Assembly (NCBI GenBank): GCA_037440125.1
Contig: JBBIUU010000033.1
Location: 1-30,655, forward strand
DNA from: JAKAJA01 sp037440125
Lineage (GTDB): Bacteria > Acidobacteriota > UBA4820 > DSQY01
Length of the DNA stretch: 30,655 bases
Direction: 5' to 3'
A program made the position numbers and the translations under genes. Each line of letters begins with the position of its first letter. Positions within the stretch are counted from its first letter, which is position 1. The notes under the pieces were generated by a model. That model made no database searches, was not told the origin of the DNA, and saw only the letters and a program-made list of their open reading frames with translations. Positions 15,045-22,475 of the stretch are shown one piece after another.

Positions 15045-16208
15045 ATGAGCGACCCCACGAACGGCTCCCGGTTCGAGGTGCTCCACCTCAACACCGAACG
15101 CTCCATGCGGGGGGGCGAGGTGCAGACCCTCGGGCTGCTGACCCGCCTCGTGAGAGGGGGTGTGCCGTGTCTCCTCGCGGCACGCCGCGACGGTGTCCTC
15201 GTGAGACGGGCCGCCGAGCGCGGCCTCGATGCCGTGGGCCTGCCCATGAGGGGCGAATTCGACTTGGCCTCCGCGGGCGCGATCCGCGGCCTTGCCAAGC
15301 GCGGGGGCGCGAGGATCATCCACTGCCACACCGCCCACGCCCTCGGGCTGGCCCTTTGGGCGACGGTGGGGGTCCCCACCCGACCCGCCATCGTGGTCAG
15401 CCGCCGCGTCTCCTTTCCCCTCAGGGGCGCGGTCTCGCGATGGAAGTACCGTCGGGCGGACGCCGTCGTCGCCGTCAGCGAGGAGGTCCGCGCCTCCCTC
15501 CTGGCCCAGGGCATGGATGCCGACCGGGTGGTGACCATCCACAGCGGGGTGGATCTGGGCCGATTCCGCGACCTGCCCTCGCGGGAGGTTGCCCGCGAAC
15601 GCTTCGGGATCCCGCCCGTTGCTCTCGCCGCGGGGGTCGTGGGTGCCCTCGTCGAGCACAAGGGACACGGCGACCTCGTCCGGGCCGCGGCGGGCCTTCG
15701 CAGTCGCGGCCTGCGGGTCCTCCTCGTCTTCGCCGGCGCCGGCATGCTCAGAGAGAGCCTCGTGGCGCAGGCCGAGAGGCTTGGGGTCGAGGTCCGGTTC
15801 CTCGGCTACGTGGACGAGCCCGCCGCGCTCCTGCCCGCGCTCGACGTGCTGGTCATGCCCTCCCTCTCCGGCGAGGGCTCGCCCGGCGCCATCAAGGAGG
15901 CCGCCGCCGCGGGCGTTCCCGTCGTGGCCACGGCGGTGAGCGGCACGGAGGAGATCCTCCGGGACCGCGCCGAAGCGCTCCTCGTCCCGCCGGGTCAGCC
16001 GGGCCGCCTGGAGGAGAGCCTGGACCGGATGCTCACCGACGCCCCCCTGGCCCGCAGGCTCGCGGCGTCCGCCCGGGAGAGGGTCCGGGAGTTCGGCATG
16101 GACCGCATGGCCAGCGCCCACGCCGAGCTCTACGGCCGCCTGGCGCCGGGGTGCGATGCGTTCAAGGCGTGGCGGGAGCCCACGGAGCGTACGGGAACAG
16201 CTTCCTGA
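15045..16208 (+). CDS. GT4-family glycosyltransferase
   Basis: A 387-residue GT-B fold glycosyltransferase. The N-terminal acceptor domain includes the MRGGEVQTLGLLTRL segment typical of the family, HCHTAHALG near residue 93 and SRRVSFPL near 120. The C-terminal donor domain has GALVEHKGHGDLVRAA near 200-215, and the E-x7-E nucleotide-sugar motif at Glu277 and Glu285 (EGSPGAIKE), followed by GVPVVAT. These features match CAZy GT4 retaining enzymes that build LPS or exopolysaccharide. Donor and acceptor cannot be deduced. No membrane segments are seen. The last 47 bases overlap tail-to-tail with the HTH gene on the other strand, and no terminator lies between them. Confidence 0.9.
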   Translation: MSDPTNGSRFEVLHLNTERSMRGGEVQTLGLLTRLVRGGVPCLLAARRDGVLVRRAAERGLDAVGLPMRGEFDLASAGAIRGLAKRGGARIIHCHTAHALGLALWATVGVPTRPAIVVSRRVSFPLRGAVSRWKYRRADAVVAVSEEVRASLLAQGMDADRVVTIHSGVDLGRFRDLPSREVARERFGIPPVALAAGVVGALVEHKGHGDLVRAAAGLRSRGLRVLLVFAGAGMLRESLVAQAERLGVEVRFLGYVDEPAALLPALDVLVMPSLSGEGSPGAIKEAAAAGVPVVATAVSGTEEILRDRAEALLVPPGQPGRLEESLDRMLTDAPLARRLAASARERVREFGMDRMASAHAELYGRLAPGCDAFKAWREPTERTGTAS

Positions 16209-16749
16209 GGAACCGCCTCATCTCCCCCTCGTCCACGGGCTTCGAGAAGCAGGCGAGGACGCCCGCGTTCTGGGCCGCTTCGGCCCCTTCGACAGTGGCC
16301 TTGCGGACGAGCCCCGCCAGCTGGACGTGGGCGGTGTGCGGCGTCCCGTGGACGCCGCGGCAGATGGCCAGCCCGTCCCAGGCCTCCGAGTCGAGGTCGA
16401 CGACGAAGAGGTGCGGGTCGTAGGTCGTGAGCATGAGGCCCGCGTCGAAGGCCGAGGGTGCGACCTGGACCTCAAGCCCCTCGGACCAGGACTCCACGAG
16501 GCGGGCCAGTCCCGCCAGCCCGGCTCCCAGGAAGAGCACCCGCTTGCGACCCTCGTGGAACCCCGAGGGGAGCGGCATGCCGTGGGAGACGAGGAAGGCG
16601 TCCAGATCCTGACGTCGGATCCGCCGGTGGCCCCCCGGCGTGGTATAGGCTTGGAGCTGCCCCGTGCGCACCCAGTACCGGACTGTGTAGGGGCTCACGT
16701 TGCAGTACCGCCCCGCCTCCCAGGTCGTGAGGATGGCCTTCTGGCCCAT
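16162..16749 (-). CDS. MerR-like HTH protein with degenerate receiver domain
   Basis: A 195-residue two-domain protein. Residues 8-50 form a MerR/excisionase-type winged HTH with the telltale TPGGHRRI at 37-44. Residues about 69-185 resemble a CheY receiver: Asp118 in VVDLDSEAWDG occupies the phospho-acceptor position and Lys170 in FSKPVD the conserved lysine. However, the acidic pair at the start of the receiver is replaced by VLFLGAGLAG, and the switch Thr/Ser position reads QLAGLV. The receiver therefore looks unable to bind Mg2+ normally and is probably a pseudo-receiver. It lies 13 bases downstream of a bactofilin gene and is likely co-transcribed with it. Target sites are unknown. Confidence 0.8.
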   Translation of the reverse strand: MGQKAILTTWEAGRYCNVSPYTVRYWVRTGQLQAYTTPGGHRRIRRQDLDAFLVSHGMPLPSGFHEGRKRVLFLGAGLAGLARLVESWSEGLEVQVAPSAFDAGLMLTTYDPHLFVVDLDSEAWDGLAICRGVHGTPHTAHVQLAGLVRKATVEGAEAAQNAGVLACFSKPVDEGEMRRFLRKLFPYAPWAPATP

Positions 16750-16762
16750 GGGACCGGCGGCC

Positions 16763-17095
16763 TCAGCCGCCCTCCCCCCGGGAGGAGCTCGTCGTGAGGA
16801 CGCGCCCCTGCATGACGCCGCCGTCGTCCACGCGGAGGTGGATGGCGCGCACGTCGCCCTGGATGCGGCCCGTGGGGGAGAGGTGGACGTGGTCGTCGGC
16901 GGTGATGTCTCCCTCCACCGTGCCCGCCACCTCGAGGTCCTTGGCGCGGATGGGCCCCGTCACGCGACCGCCCTTGGCGACGGTGACCGACGCCCTCGAC
17001 TGGATGGACCCCTCCACCGCGCCCTCGACCACGAGGTCCTCCTCGGTGACGATGTTGCCTCTGAAGGTGGCCGTCGCGTCCAGCCGGGTCTCCAT
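16763..17095 (-). CDS. Second bactofilin (short form)
   Basis: A 110-residue protein made almost entirely of bactofilin beta-helix repeats, such as DLVVEGAVEGSI, GGRVTGPIRAKDLEVAG and GDITADDHVHLSPTGRIQGDV. The terminal tails are shorter than those of the bactofilin at 4192. The frame is open to 17371, but the ATG at 17095 has GGAGG seven bases upstream and starts next to the first repeat. A -10-like TATACT precedes it. It is the first gene of a two-gene unit with the HTH/pseudo-receiver gene, which suggests a regulated, perhaps morphology-related, function distinct from the ParABS-linked bactofilin. Confidence 0.88.
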   Translation of the reverse strand: METRLDATATFRGNIVTEEDLVVEGAVEGSIQSRASVTVAKGGRVTGPIRAKDLEVAGTVEGDITADDHVHLSPTGRIQGDVRAIHLRVDDGGVMQGRVLTTSSSRGEGG

Positions 17096-17112
17096 GGGAT
17101 CTCCTCCCTGAC

Positions 17113-17118
17113 AGTATA
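17113..17118 (-). promoter_or_regulatory. Candidate -10 box for the second bactofilin gene
   Basis: Read on the - strand this is TATACT within GGTTATACT, 17 bases upstream of the start codon. No convincing -35 hexamer lies 16-18 bases further up. Confidence 0.4.
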
Positions 17119-17155
17119 ACCTAGGCCCGAAGGGCGGTTCGGATGTCTTCGGGTA

Positions 17156-17161
17156 TATACT
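17156..17161 (+). promoter_or_regulatory. Candidate -10 box giving a near-leaderless mRNA
   Basis: TATACT ends six bases before the ATG at 17168. Transcription from it would begin at or next to that ATG. There is no ribosome-binding site between the box and the start. It mirrors the - strand TATACT at 17113-17118. Confidence 0.4.
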
Positions 17162-17167
17162 CCCACC

Positions 17168-17614
17168 ATGGTGCATCGCCTCGCAGCGACGGCCTTCGCG
17201 TCTCTCGTGCTCCTCGCGTCGGCGGCGTCCCTCACGCAGTCGCCCGGCCCCGCCCCCGCGAACCCTCATGCCGCGCCCCGGGACGAGGCCATGTCCTGGG
17301 ACAAGGACTTCGACCTCCTCCTCGAGCTCAAGGCCACTCCCACCAAGGCCCAGGAGGCCGCGGAGGAGCACCGGCAGGCTCTCGAGAAGGAGCGTGCCGG
17401 CCTCGCGGACCGGCTCGACGACCTGCAGTCGCGCCTCGCCGCCATCGAGGGGACCTACACCTCGGAGGCGCTCCTGAACGAGATGCTCCGGCAGGGAGTC
17501 GGGGACGTGCAGTCGGCGCAGGCCAACCTGCGCCAGTGGATCCGGCAGGACCAGGAGCGGGCCCGCGAGATCGACGCCGAACTTCAGAAGATGGCCGTCC
17601 GGGCGAAGGAGTGA
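17168..17614 (+). CDS. Exported coiled-coil protein of unknown function
   Basis: A 148-residue protein with an N-terminal Sec-type signal peptide (basic VHR, hydrophobic stretch to about residue 20, small residues ASA). A proline/alanine-rich linker follows to about residue 40. Residues about 50-148 are strongly alpha-helical with heptad character (E, K, Q, L, A), so it should form a periplasmic coiled coil. No lipobox is seen. I do not recognise a family. The start lacks an SD but lies six bases after TATACT, suggesting leaderless translation. The stop is two bases before the response-regulator ATG, so the two genes are very probably co-transcribed. An OmpH/Skp-like chaperone is possible but not supported by specific motifs. 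Confidence 0.7.
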   Translation: MVHRLAATAFASLVLLASAASLTQSPGPAPANPHAAPRDEAMSWDKDFDLLLELKATPTKAQEAAEEHRQALEKERAGLADRLDDLQSRLAAIEGTYTSEALLNEMLRQGVGDVQSAQANLRQWIRQDQERAREIDAELQKMAVRAKE

Positions 17615-17616
17615 CG

Positions 17617-18978
17617 ATGCGGGTGATGCTCGCCGAGGACCGCTCGAGCCTCCGGCAGGCCCTCTCGGAGACCCTCCGCAGGGCCGGCTTCGAGGTGGCC
17701 GAGGCCGCCGACGGCCGAGCCGCCATGGAGCTCGTGGAAGCGGGGGGCTACGACCTCGCCCTCTTCGACCTGAAGATGCCCGTCATGAGCGGCCTGGACC
17801 TCCTCAAGGCGAGCCGGGCCCGGTGGCCGCTGACGCCCGCCATCCTCCTCACGGCCTACGGTTCGGTGGAGGTGGCGGTGGAGGCTATGAAGGTCGGTGC
17901 CGCGGACTTCCTCCCCAAGCCCGTAGACCCCGAGCACCTCCTGGCCGTGGTCCGGCGGACGCTCGAGGCGGGCCGGGACACCCGGGTCAAGGAGGCCCTG
18001 GCCACCGACCTCTCCCGCTCGCCCGCCTTCCAGGAGATCGTGGGGGAGAGCCCGGCGCTGAGGGCGGCGCAGGATGCCGCGGCGCGGATCGCGCCCACCG
18101 ACACCACCTGCCTCCTCCTGGGGGAGACGGGCTCGGGCAAAGAGCTCTTCGCCCGCGCCATCCACCGCGCGAGCCCGCGAGCCAAGGAACCCTTCGTGGC
18201 CGTGAACTGCGCGGCCATCCCCGGGACGCTCCTGGAGAACGAGCTCTTCGGCCACGAGAAGGGCGCCTACACCGGAGCCCACGAGACGCGCATCGGGCGC
18301 TTCGAGTTCGCCCAACACGGGACCATCTTCCTCGACGAGATCGGCGAGATGAGCCCCGAGCTCCAGGCCAAGCTCCTGCGGGTCATCGAGGAGAAGGCCT
18401 TCACGCGGGTCGGCGGCGTGCGCCTCGTGTCCGCCGACGTGCGCATCCTGTGCGCCACGAACCGCGACCTCGAGGCCATGATCGCCGAGAGGACCTTCCG
18501 GCAGGACCTCTACTACCGCCTCAGCGCCTTCCCCATCCGCATCCCGTCGCTCAGGGAGCGCAGGGAAGACATCCCCGCCCTGGCGGCGCGGTTCGTGGCC
18601 CACTTCCGGAGGGAGCTCGGCCGCCCCGAGCTCGAGCTCACGCCCGAGGCGGTGGCGCTCCTCTCCTCCCAGCCCTGGCCGGGGAACGTGCGCGAGCTCA
18701 TGAACCGCATCGAGCGCGCGGCCATCCTCGCGAAGGCCGACGGACGCATGGGCGTGGAGCTGTTCGCCCTCCCGGGGGGCGCGCCGGCCCTCGCGTCCCC
18801 GACGCCGCCCTTCGCGGGGGAGGACGACCCGGAGGCCTGGCTCGAGGCGGAGGGACGGTGGCGCGCGAGGGAGCTCATGAGGCGGTGCCGGGGGGACCGC
18901 AAGCGGGCGGCCAGGCTCCTCGGGATCTCACCGGCACGGCTGGCCGAGCTCCTCGGGGAGAGCGGCCCGCAGGCGTAA
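17617..18978 (+). CDS. NtrC-class sigma-54-dependent response regulator
   Basis: A 453-residue three-domain protein. The receiver (about 1-118) has all key residues: Glu7/Asp8, phospho-acceptor Asp51, Thr79 and Lys101. The AAA+ domain (about 138-370) has Walker A GETGSGKE at 169-176, the sigma-54 contact loop GAYTGA at 216-221 (usual form GAFTGA), and Walker B IFLDEIGE near 237-244. A short Fis-type HTH ends the protein (RARELMRRCRGDRKRAARLLGIS region). It should activate sigma-54 promoters on phosphorylation. No histidine kinase is adjacent, so the partner is elsewhere. The ATG start is two bases after the upstream stop. The tyrosine in the loop is a tolerated variant in some activators. Confidence 0.93.
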   Translation: MRVMLAEDRSSLRQALSETLRRAGFEVAEAADGRAAMELVEAGGYDLALFDLKMPVMSGLDLLKASRARWPLTPAILLTAYGSVEVAVEAMKVGAADFLPKPVDPEHLLAVVRRTLEAGRDTRVKEALATDLSRSPAFQEIVGESPALRAAQDAAARIAPTDTTCLLLGETGSGKELFARAIHRASPRAKEPFVAVNCAAIPGTLLENELFGHEKGAYTGAHETRIGRFEFAQHGTIFLDEIGEMSPELQAKLLRVIEEKAFTRVGGVRLVSADVRILCATNRDLEAMIAERTFRQDLYYRLSAFPIRIPSLRERREDIPALAARFVAHFRRELGRPELELTPEAVALLSSQPWPGNVRELMNRIERAAILAKADGRMGVELFALPGGAPALASPTPPFAGEDDPEAWLEAEGRWRARELMRRCRGDRKRAARLLGISPARLAELLGESGPQA

Positions 18979-19066
18979 CTCCGGCGCGCCTTTCGCCGTA
19001 GAACTTGAGGTATGCTGTCGGCTCGCCCCGACGACGCGTGGCAGACAACGACTCTAGGAGAGCACC

Positions 19067-20860
19067 ATGTCGCAGCCCGAAACCTCCGGCCAGCCCCGCA
19101 AAGGCGTCCGCTGGGGACTCCTCATCTTCCTCGCCCTGGTGGGGCTCCTCATCCTCGGCGGGGTCCTGATCCTCGCGGGGATGGGCGCCCTCATGAAGGG
19201 CAAGACCGTCAACATCAAGCCCGATTCCACGCTGGTGCTCGTCCTCGACAGGCCCATCCAGGAGCCCCAGCCCGACCCCTTCCTGACCGAGTTTCTCCAC
19301 GCCAAGATCTACTCCACCTACGACCTCGTCTCGGCGCTGGACCGGGCGGCCAAGGACGACCGGATCAAGAGCGTCCTCCTCGACGTGGGCAGCTTCCCCA
19401 CGGGCTTCGCCAAGATGCAGGAAATCCGCGACGCGGTGCAGAGGTTCAAGGCCTCCAAGAAGCCCGTCTGGGCCTACTTCGAGTTCGCGGGCAACGGCGG
19501 CTACTACCTGTGCGCCTCCGCCGACAAGATCTACGCCCCCCCCACCGCGAACCTCCTCCTCAACGGCCTCGCCGCGGAGGTGCCCTTCTACCGCGGCGTC
19601 CTCGACAAGGTGAAGGTTGAGCCCCAGCTCTACCACATCGGCAAGTACAAGTCCTACTCCGACACCTTCATGCTCAAGGAGATGACGGACGCCCAGAGGG
19701 AGGCCACCAACGCCATCCTCGACAGCCTCTTCGGCCAGCTCGTCCAGGGCGTGGCCCAGGGGCGGCACCTCGGTGAGGAGAACGTCCGCCAGGCCATCGA
19801 CGCCGGGTTCCTCTGGGGCGACGAGATCCAAAAGCGGGGGCTCGTGGACGGGCTCTGGTACAAGGATCAGGTGGAAGACGCCCTCAAGAAGGTCAACGGG
19901 AACGGCGAGAAGTGGCAGCGCGTGGACGTGGAGGACTACATCAAGGACCATCGGGCCGACCTCGCCGCGGGCGCCAAGAAGACCCTCGCCCTCGTTCTCG
20001 CGAGCGGCGGCATCGTCTCCGGGGACGGTTCCGCGAAGGTCGCCATGGGCGACTCCAACATCGCCTCCGACGAGATGGTCCGCTGGCTCAAGAAGGCGGG
20101 CGAGAACAAGGACGTCGCCGCCGTGGTCCTCCGCGTGGACAGCCCCGGAGGTTCGGCCCTCGCCTCCGACATCATCTGGCGGCAGGTCGAGGTCCTGCGC
20201 AAGACGAAGCCCGTGGTCGTCTCCATGAGCGACGTGGCGGCCTCGGGCGGCTACTACATCTCCATGGGCGCTGACGCCATCGTGGCCCAACCCGGCACCA
20301 TCACGGGCTCCATCGGCGTGGTCAGCGGAAAGTTCGTGTTCCGGGGCCTCATGGACTGGATCGACTACCGCCAGGAGACCCTCAAGCGGGGCCAGAACGC
20401 CGACCTCTTCTCCGCCTACGACAAGTTCACCCCCGACCAGGAGAAGCTCATCCAGGGCCAGATGGAGGGCTTCTACAAGACCTTCGTCACAAAGGCGGCG
20501 GAAGGCCGGAAGAAGACCTACGACCAGATCCACGACGTGGCCCAGGGCCGCATCTGGTCCGGCGAGGAGGCCCTCAAGATCAGCCTCGTGGACCGCCTCG
20601 GCGGCATGGACACGGCCATCGCCCTGGCCAAGGAGAAGGCCAAGATCGGGAAGGACGAGCCCGTGCGCATCCAGATTTACCCGCGGCCCAAGTCCTTCCT
20701 CGAGGCGCTCTTCCCGAGCGGCGTGGACGACCTGGAGCGCGCCAGGGCCCTCAGCCAGCTTCCGCCCGAGCTCGTCCGAATCTACAAGGACTACGAGAGC
20801 ATGCGCCCCATGGCCTCGGAGCCCTTCGTCCTCTACACGCCGGCCCGCGTCCGGATGTAG
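19067..20860 (+). CDS. sppA: Signal peptide peptidase SppA (67K long form)
   Basis: This 597-residue protein matches the long, duplicated SppA architecture. A hydrophobic N-terminal segment at about residues 15-42 anchors it in the inner membrane. The first half contributes the catalytic lysine, Lys195 in HIGKYKSYSDT, and the second half the serine, Ser393 in SDVAASGGYY, giving the Ser/Lys dyad. SppA degrades signal peptides left in the membrane after cleavage, with the active site facing the periplasm. AGGAG precedes the ATG at good spacing. The gene follows the response regulator by 88 bases and is followed by a hairpin, so it may be its own transcript. Confidence 0.95.
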   Translation: MSQPETSGQPRKGVRWGLLIFLALVGLLILGGVLILAGMGALMKGKTVNIKPDSTLVLVLDRPIQEPQPDPFLTEFLHAKIYSTYDLVSALDRAAKDDRIKSVLLDVGSFPTGFAKMQEIRDAVQRFKASKKPVWAYFEFAGNGGYYLCASADKIYAPPTANLLLNGLAAEVPFYRGVLDKVKVEPQLYHIGKYKSYSDTFMLKEMTDAQREATNAILDSLFGQLVQGVAQGRHLGEENVRQAIDAGFLWGDEIQKRGLVDGLWYKDQVEDALKKVNGNGEKWQRVDVEDYIKDHRADLAAGAKKTLALVLASGGIVSGDGSAKVAMGDSNIASDEMVRWLKKAGENKDVAAVVLRVDSPGGSALASDIIWRQVEVLRKTKPVVVSMSDVAASGGYYISMGADAIVAQPGTITGSIGVVSGKFVFRGLMDWIDYRQETLKRGQNADLFSAYDKFTPDQEKLIQGQMEGFYKTFVTKAAEGRKKTYDQIHDVAQGRIWSGEEALKISLVDRLGGMDTAIALAKEKAKIGKDEPVRIQIYPRPKSFLEALFPSGVDDLERARALSQLPPELVRIYKDYESMRPMASEPFVLYTPARVRM

Positions 20861-20879
20861 ACTTGCCGGGTATCGCCTC

Positions 20880-20907
20880 GGCCGCCGCGCCTGCAGGCTC
20901 GGCGGCC
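20880..20907 (+). terminator. Hairpin after sppA
   Basis: GGCCGCCG (20880-20887) pairs with CGGCGGCC (20900-20907), and the loop contains a further GCC-TGCA-GGC stem. It starts 20 bases after the sppA stop. No T tract follows, so termination may need Rho. Confidence 0.55.
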
Positions 20908-20933
20908 GGGCCGTCTTCAGGGGAGAGGTCCTC

Positions 20934-21593
20934 GTGAGGTTGAGCACCCTGTTCTTCGTCGGAGGCATGGCCCTCTCGGCCTTCGTCGTGAACGCCTGGT
21001 ACAAGCCCTTCTCCACGGTCCAGTCGCTCGGGAGCACCCGCGGCGTGCGACCGGGCGCCGAGCCCCTGGAATTCCTCGTCTCGGACCTGCTGGAGCACGC
21101 CCTGCGCAAGAACGGCCAGGCGTGGGACAAGCGCACCTTCAGGCGCACGGTCGAGGCCGTCACGGAGGTCTCGCACCGCTATCATTACCGGCCTGCCTTC
21201 GTCCTCAGCCTCATCCAGCACGAGAGCCGGTTCGACCCCACCGCGGTTTCCTCGGGCGGTGCCCTCGGGCTCACGCAGGTCCTGCCCGCCACGGCGCACT
21301 TCGCGGCCACCACGTGTGGGCTCCCTCCCCCCGGCCGCCAAGATCTCTTCGAGCCGGCGACGAACATCCGCCTCGGGTTCGCCTACTACGCCTACCTTGA
21401 GGGGCTCTGCGGGGGGAACCGAGATGCCGCCCTCACCGCGTATAACGGCGGACCCGAAGCCCTCCTGAGGGCCACCGACGGCGTCCTGCCCCTGGCGGGA
21501 TACCGCAGCGCCATCTACGCCGGGGAGAGGGACTTCTCGGGGTGGTTGAAAAGCCCCGACGGGGGAGGGCGGGAGCCGTCCGCCGCTCCGTGA
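20934..21593 (+). CDS. Second lytic transglycosylase (SLT-type), membrane-anchored or secreted
   Basis: A 219-residue protein with a GTG start preceded by GGGGAGAGG. Residues about 4-21 are hydrophobic and form a signal peptide or uncleaved anchor with no clear cleavage site. The catalytic domain has LSLIQHESRFDPTAVS with the catalytic Glu97, GALGLTQVLPAT near 109-120, and ALTAYNGGPEAL towards the end. These are the family 1 lytic transglycosylase motifs. The enzyme remodels peptidoglycan in the periplasm. It differs clearly from the transglycosylase at 14368 in its N-terminal region, so the two are not a recent duplication. It precedes nifU-like by 41 bases. Confidence 0.88.
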   Translation: MRLSTLFFVGGMALSAFVVNAWYKPFSTVQSLGSTRGVRPGAEPLEFLVSDLLEHALRKNGQAWDKRTFRRTVEAVTEVSHRYHYRPAFVLSLIQHESRFDPTAVSSGGALGLTQVLPATAHFAATTCGLPPPGRQDLFEPATNIRLGFAYYAYLEGLCGGNRDAALTAYNGGPEALLRATDGVLPLAGYRSAIYAGERDFSGWLKSPDGGGREPSAAP

Positions 21594-21634
21594 GCGGCCG
21601 CGGGGCGCTATCCTTCTTGGATGAGGGAGGTCCC

Positions 21635-21865
21635 ATGTCCGAGTCCTTTGAAGTCCGGGTCCGCGAGGTCATCGAACGCATCCGCCCCGCCCTCCAGATG
21701 GACGGAGGGGACATCGAGATCGTGTCCGTGGAAGAACCGAACCTGAAGGTGCGCCTCGTGGGCGCCTGCCACGGGTGCCCCAGCGCCGTCTACACCCTCT
21801 ACCAGGGCGTGTACGGCGAGCTCAAACGCTCGATCCCGGAGTTCGGCGAGCTCCAGGCCGTCTAG
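21635..21865 (+). CDS. NifU C-terminal-domain Fe-S cluster scaffold
   Basis: A 76-residue protein made only of the NifU-like C-terminal domain. Cys45 and Cys48 in GACHGCPSA are the CxxC that binds a transient Fe-S cluster. RPALQMDGGDIEIVSV is also typical of the family. It would accept and pass on 4Fe-4S clusters, like the Nfu proteins, in the cytoplasm. The ATG at 21635 is preferred over the open frame upstream because GGGAGG lies four bases before it and the domain starts immediately. It is followed by the AMMECR1 gene after four bases, implying co-transcription. Confidence 0.9.
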   Translation: MSESFEVRVREVIERIRPALQMDGGDIEIVSVEEPNLKVRLVGACHGCPSAVYTLYQGVYGELKRSIPEFGELQAV

Positions 21866-21869
21866 CCCC

Positions 21870-22424
21870 ATGAGCCTCTCCCCCGCGGTGCGCCGGGCCC
21901 TCCTGGACCTGGCCCGCCAATCCATCCGGGCCTACCTGTCGGAGAGCCGCTACCTCCGCGTGGGCGTGGACTTCGACGCGGTGGCGCCCGCGCACCGCGG
22001 CGCCTTCGTGAGCCTCCACACGGCCTCGGGGGACCTGAGGGGCTGCATCGGCACGATCCTCCCCGTGGGCCCGCTCGACGAGACGGTCTCCAGGATGGCG
22101 GTGGCGGCCGCCGTGGAGGACCCCCGCTTCCTCCCCGTCACGCTCCCCGAGCTCGTCAACCTGGTCATCGAGATCTCGGCGCTCACCGTGCCCGAGCCCG
22201 CCGACCCCGAACGGGTGGAGGTCGGCCGTCACGGACTCATCGTCACGAGGGGGCCGAGGAAGGGCCTCCTCCTGCCTCAGGTGGCCACCGAGTGGGGCTG
22301 GGACCGCGTGGAGTTCCTCGACCAGACCTGCCGCAAGGCGGGCCTGCCCGCCGGGGCCTGGCGCGAGCCGGGCACGCGCATCGAGTGGTTCGAGGCCGAG
22401 GTCTGGGGCGAGGGGAAACACTGA
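21870..22424 (+). CDS. AMMECR1-domain protein (AmmeMemoRadiSam system protein A)
   Basis: A 184-residue protein with the invariant LRGCIG motif at residues 56-61, followed by a mixed alpha/beta domain with VEDPRFLPVTLPEL and LLLPQVATEWGWD, all AMMECR1 features. In many bacteria this protein is encoded with a MEMO protein and a radical SAM enzyme, the AmmeMemoRadiSam set, whose chemistry is unresolved. Neither partner is present here. The gene is four bases after the Nfu-like gene. A link to Fe-S delivery to a radical SAM partner elsewhere is possible but only inference. Confidence 0.88.
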   Translation: MSLSPAVRRALLDLARQSIRAYLSESRYLRVGVDFDAVAPAHRGAFVSLHTASGDLRGCIGTILPVGPLDETVSRMAVAAAVEDPRFLPVTLPELVNLVIEISALTVPEPADPERVEVGRHGLIVTRGPRKGLLLPQVATEWGWDRVEFLDQTCRKAGLPAGAWREPGTRIEWFEAEVWGEGKH

Positions 22425-22428
22425 GCTC

Positions 22429-22443
22429 CGGGCGGATCGCCCG
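22429..22443. terminator. Small hairpin between convergent genes
   Basis: CGGGCG and CGCCCG pair around a GAT loop, starting four bases after the AMMECR1 stop. The stem is only six base pairs and no T run follows, so this is a weak terminator candidate. Confidence 0.3.
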
Positions 22444-22475
22444 CAGACGCGCTCAAGAATCGGGAAGAGCCATTC

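Noticed and set aside
18875..21163. Long open frame of 762 codons on the - strand opposite sppA
   Set aside because: It is antisense to the clear SppA gene, has low-complexity Val/Leu/Gly/Glu composition and no domain motifs. GC-rich third positions create such frames.
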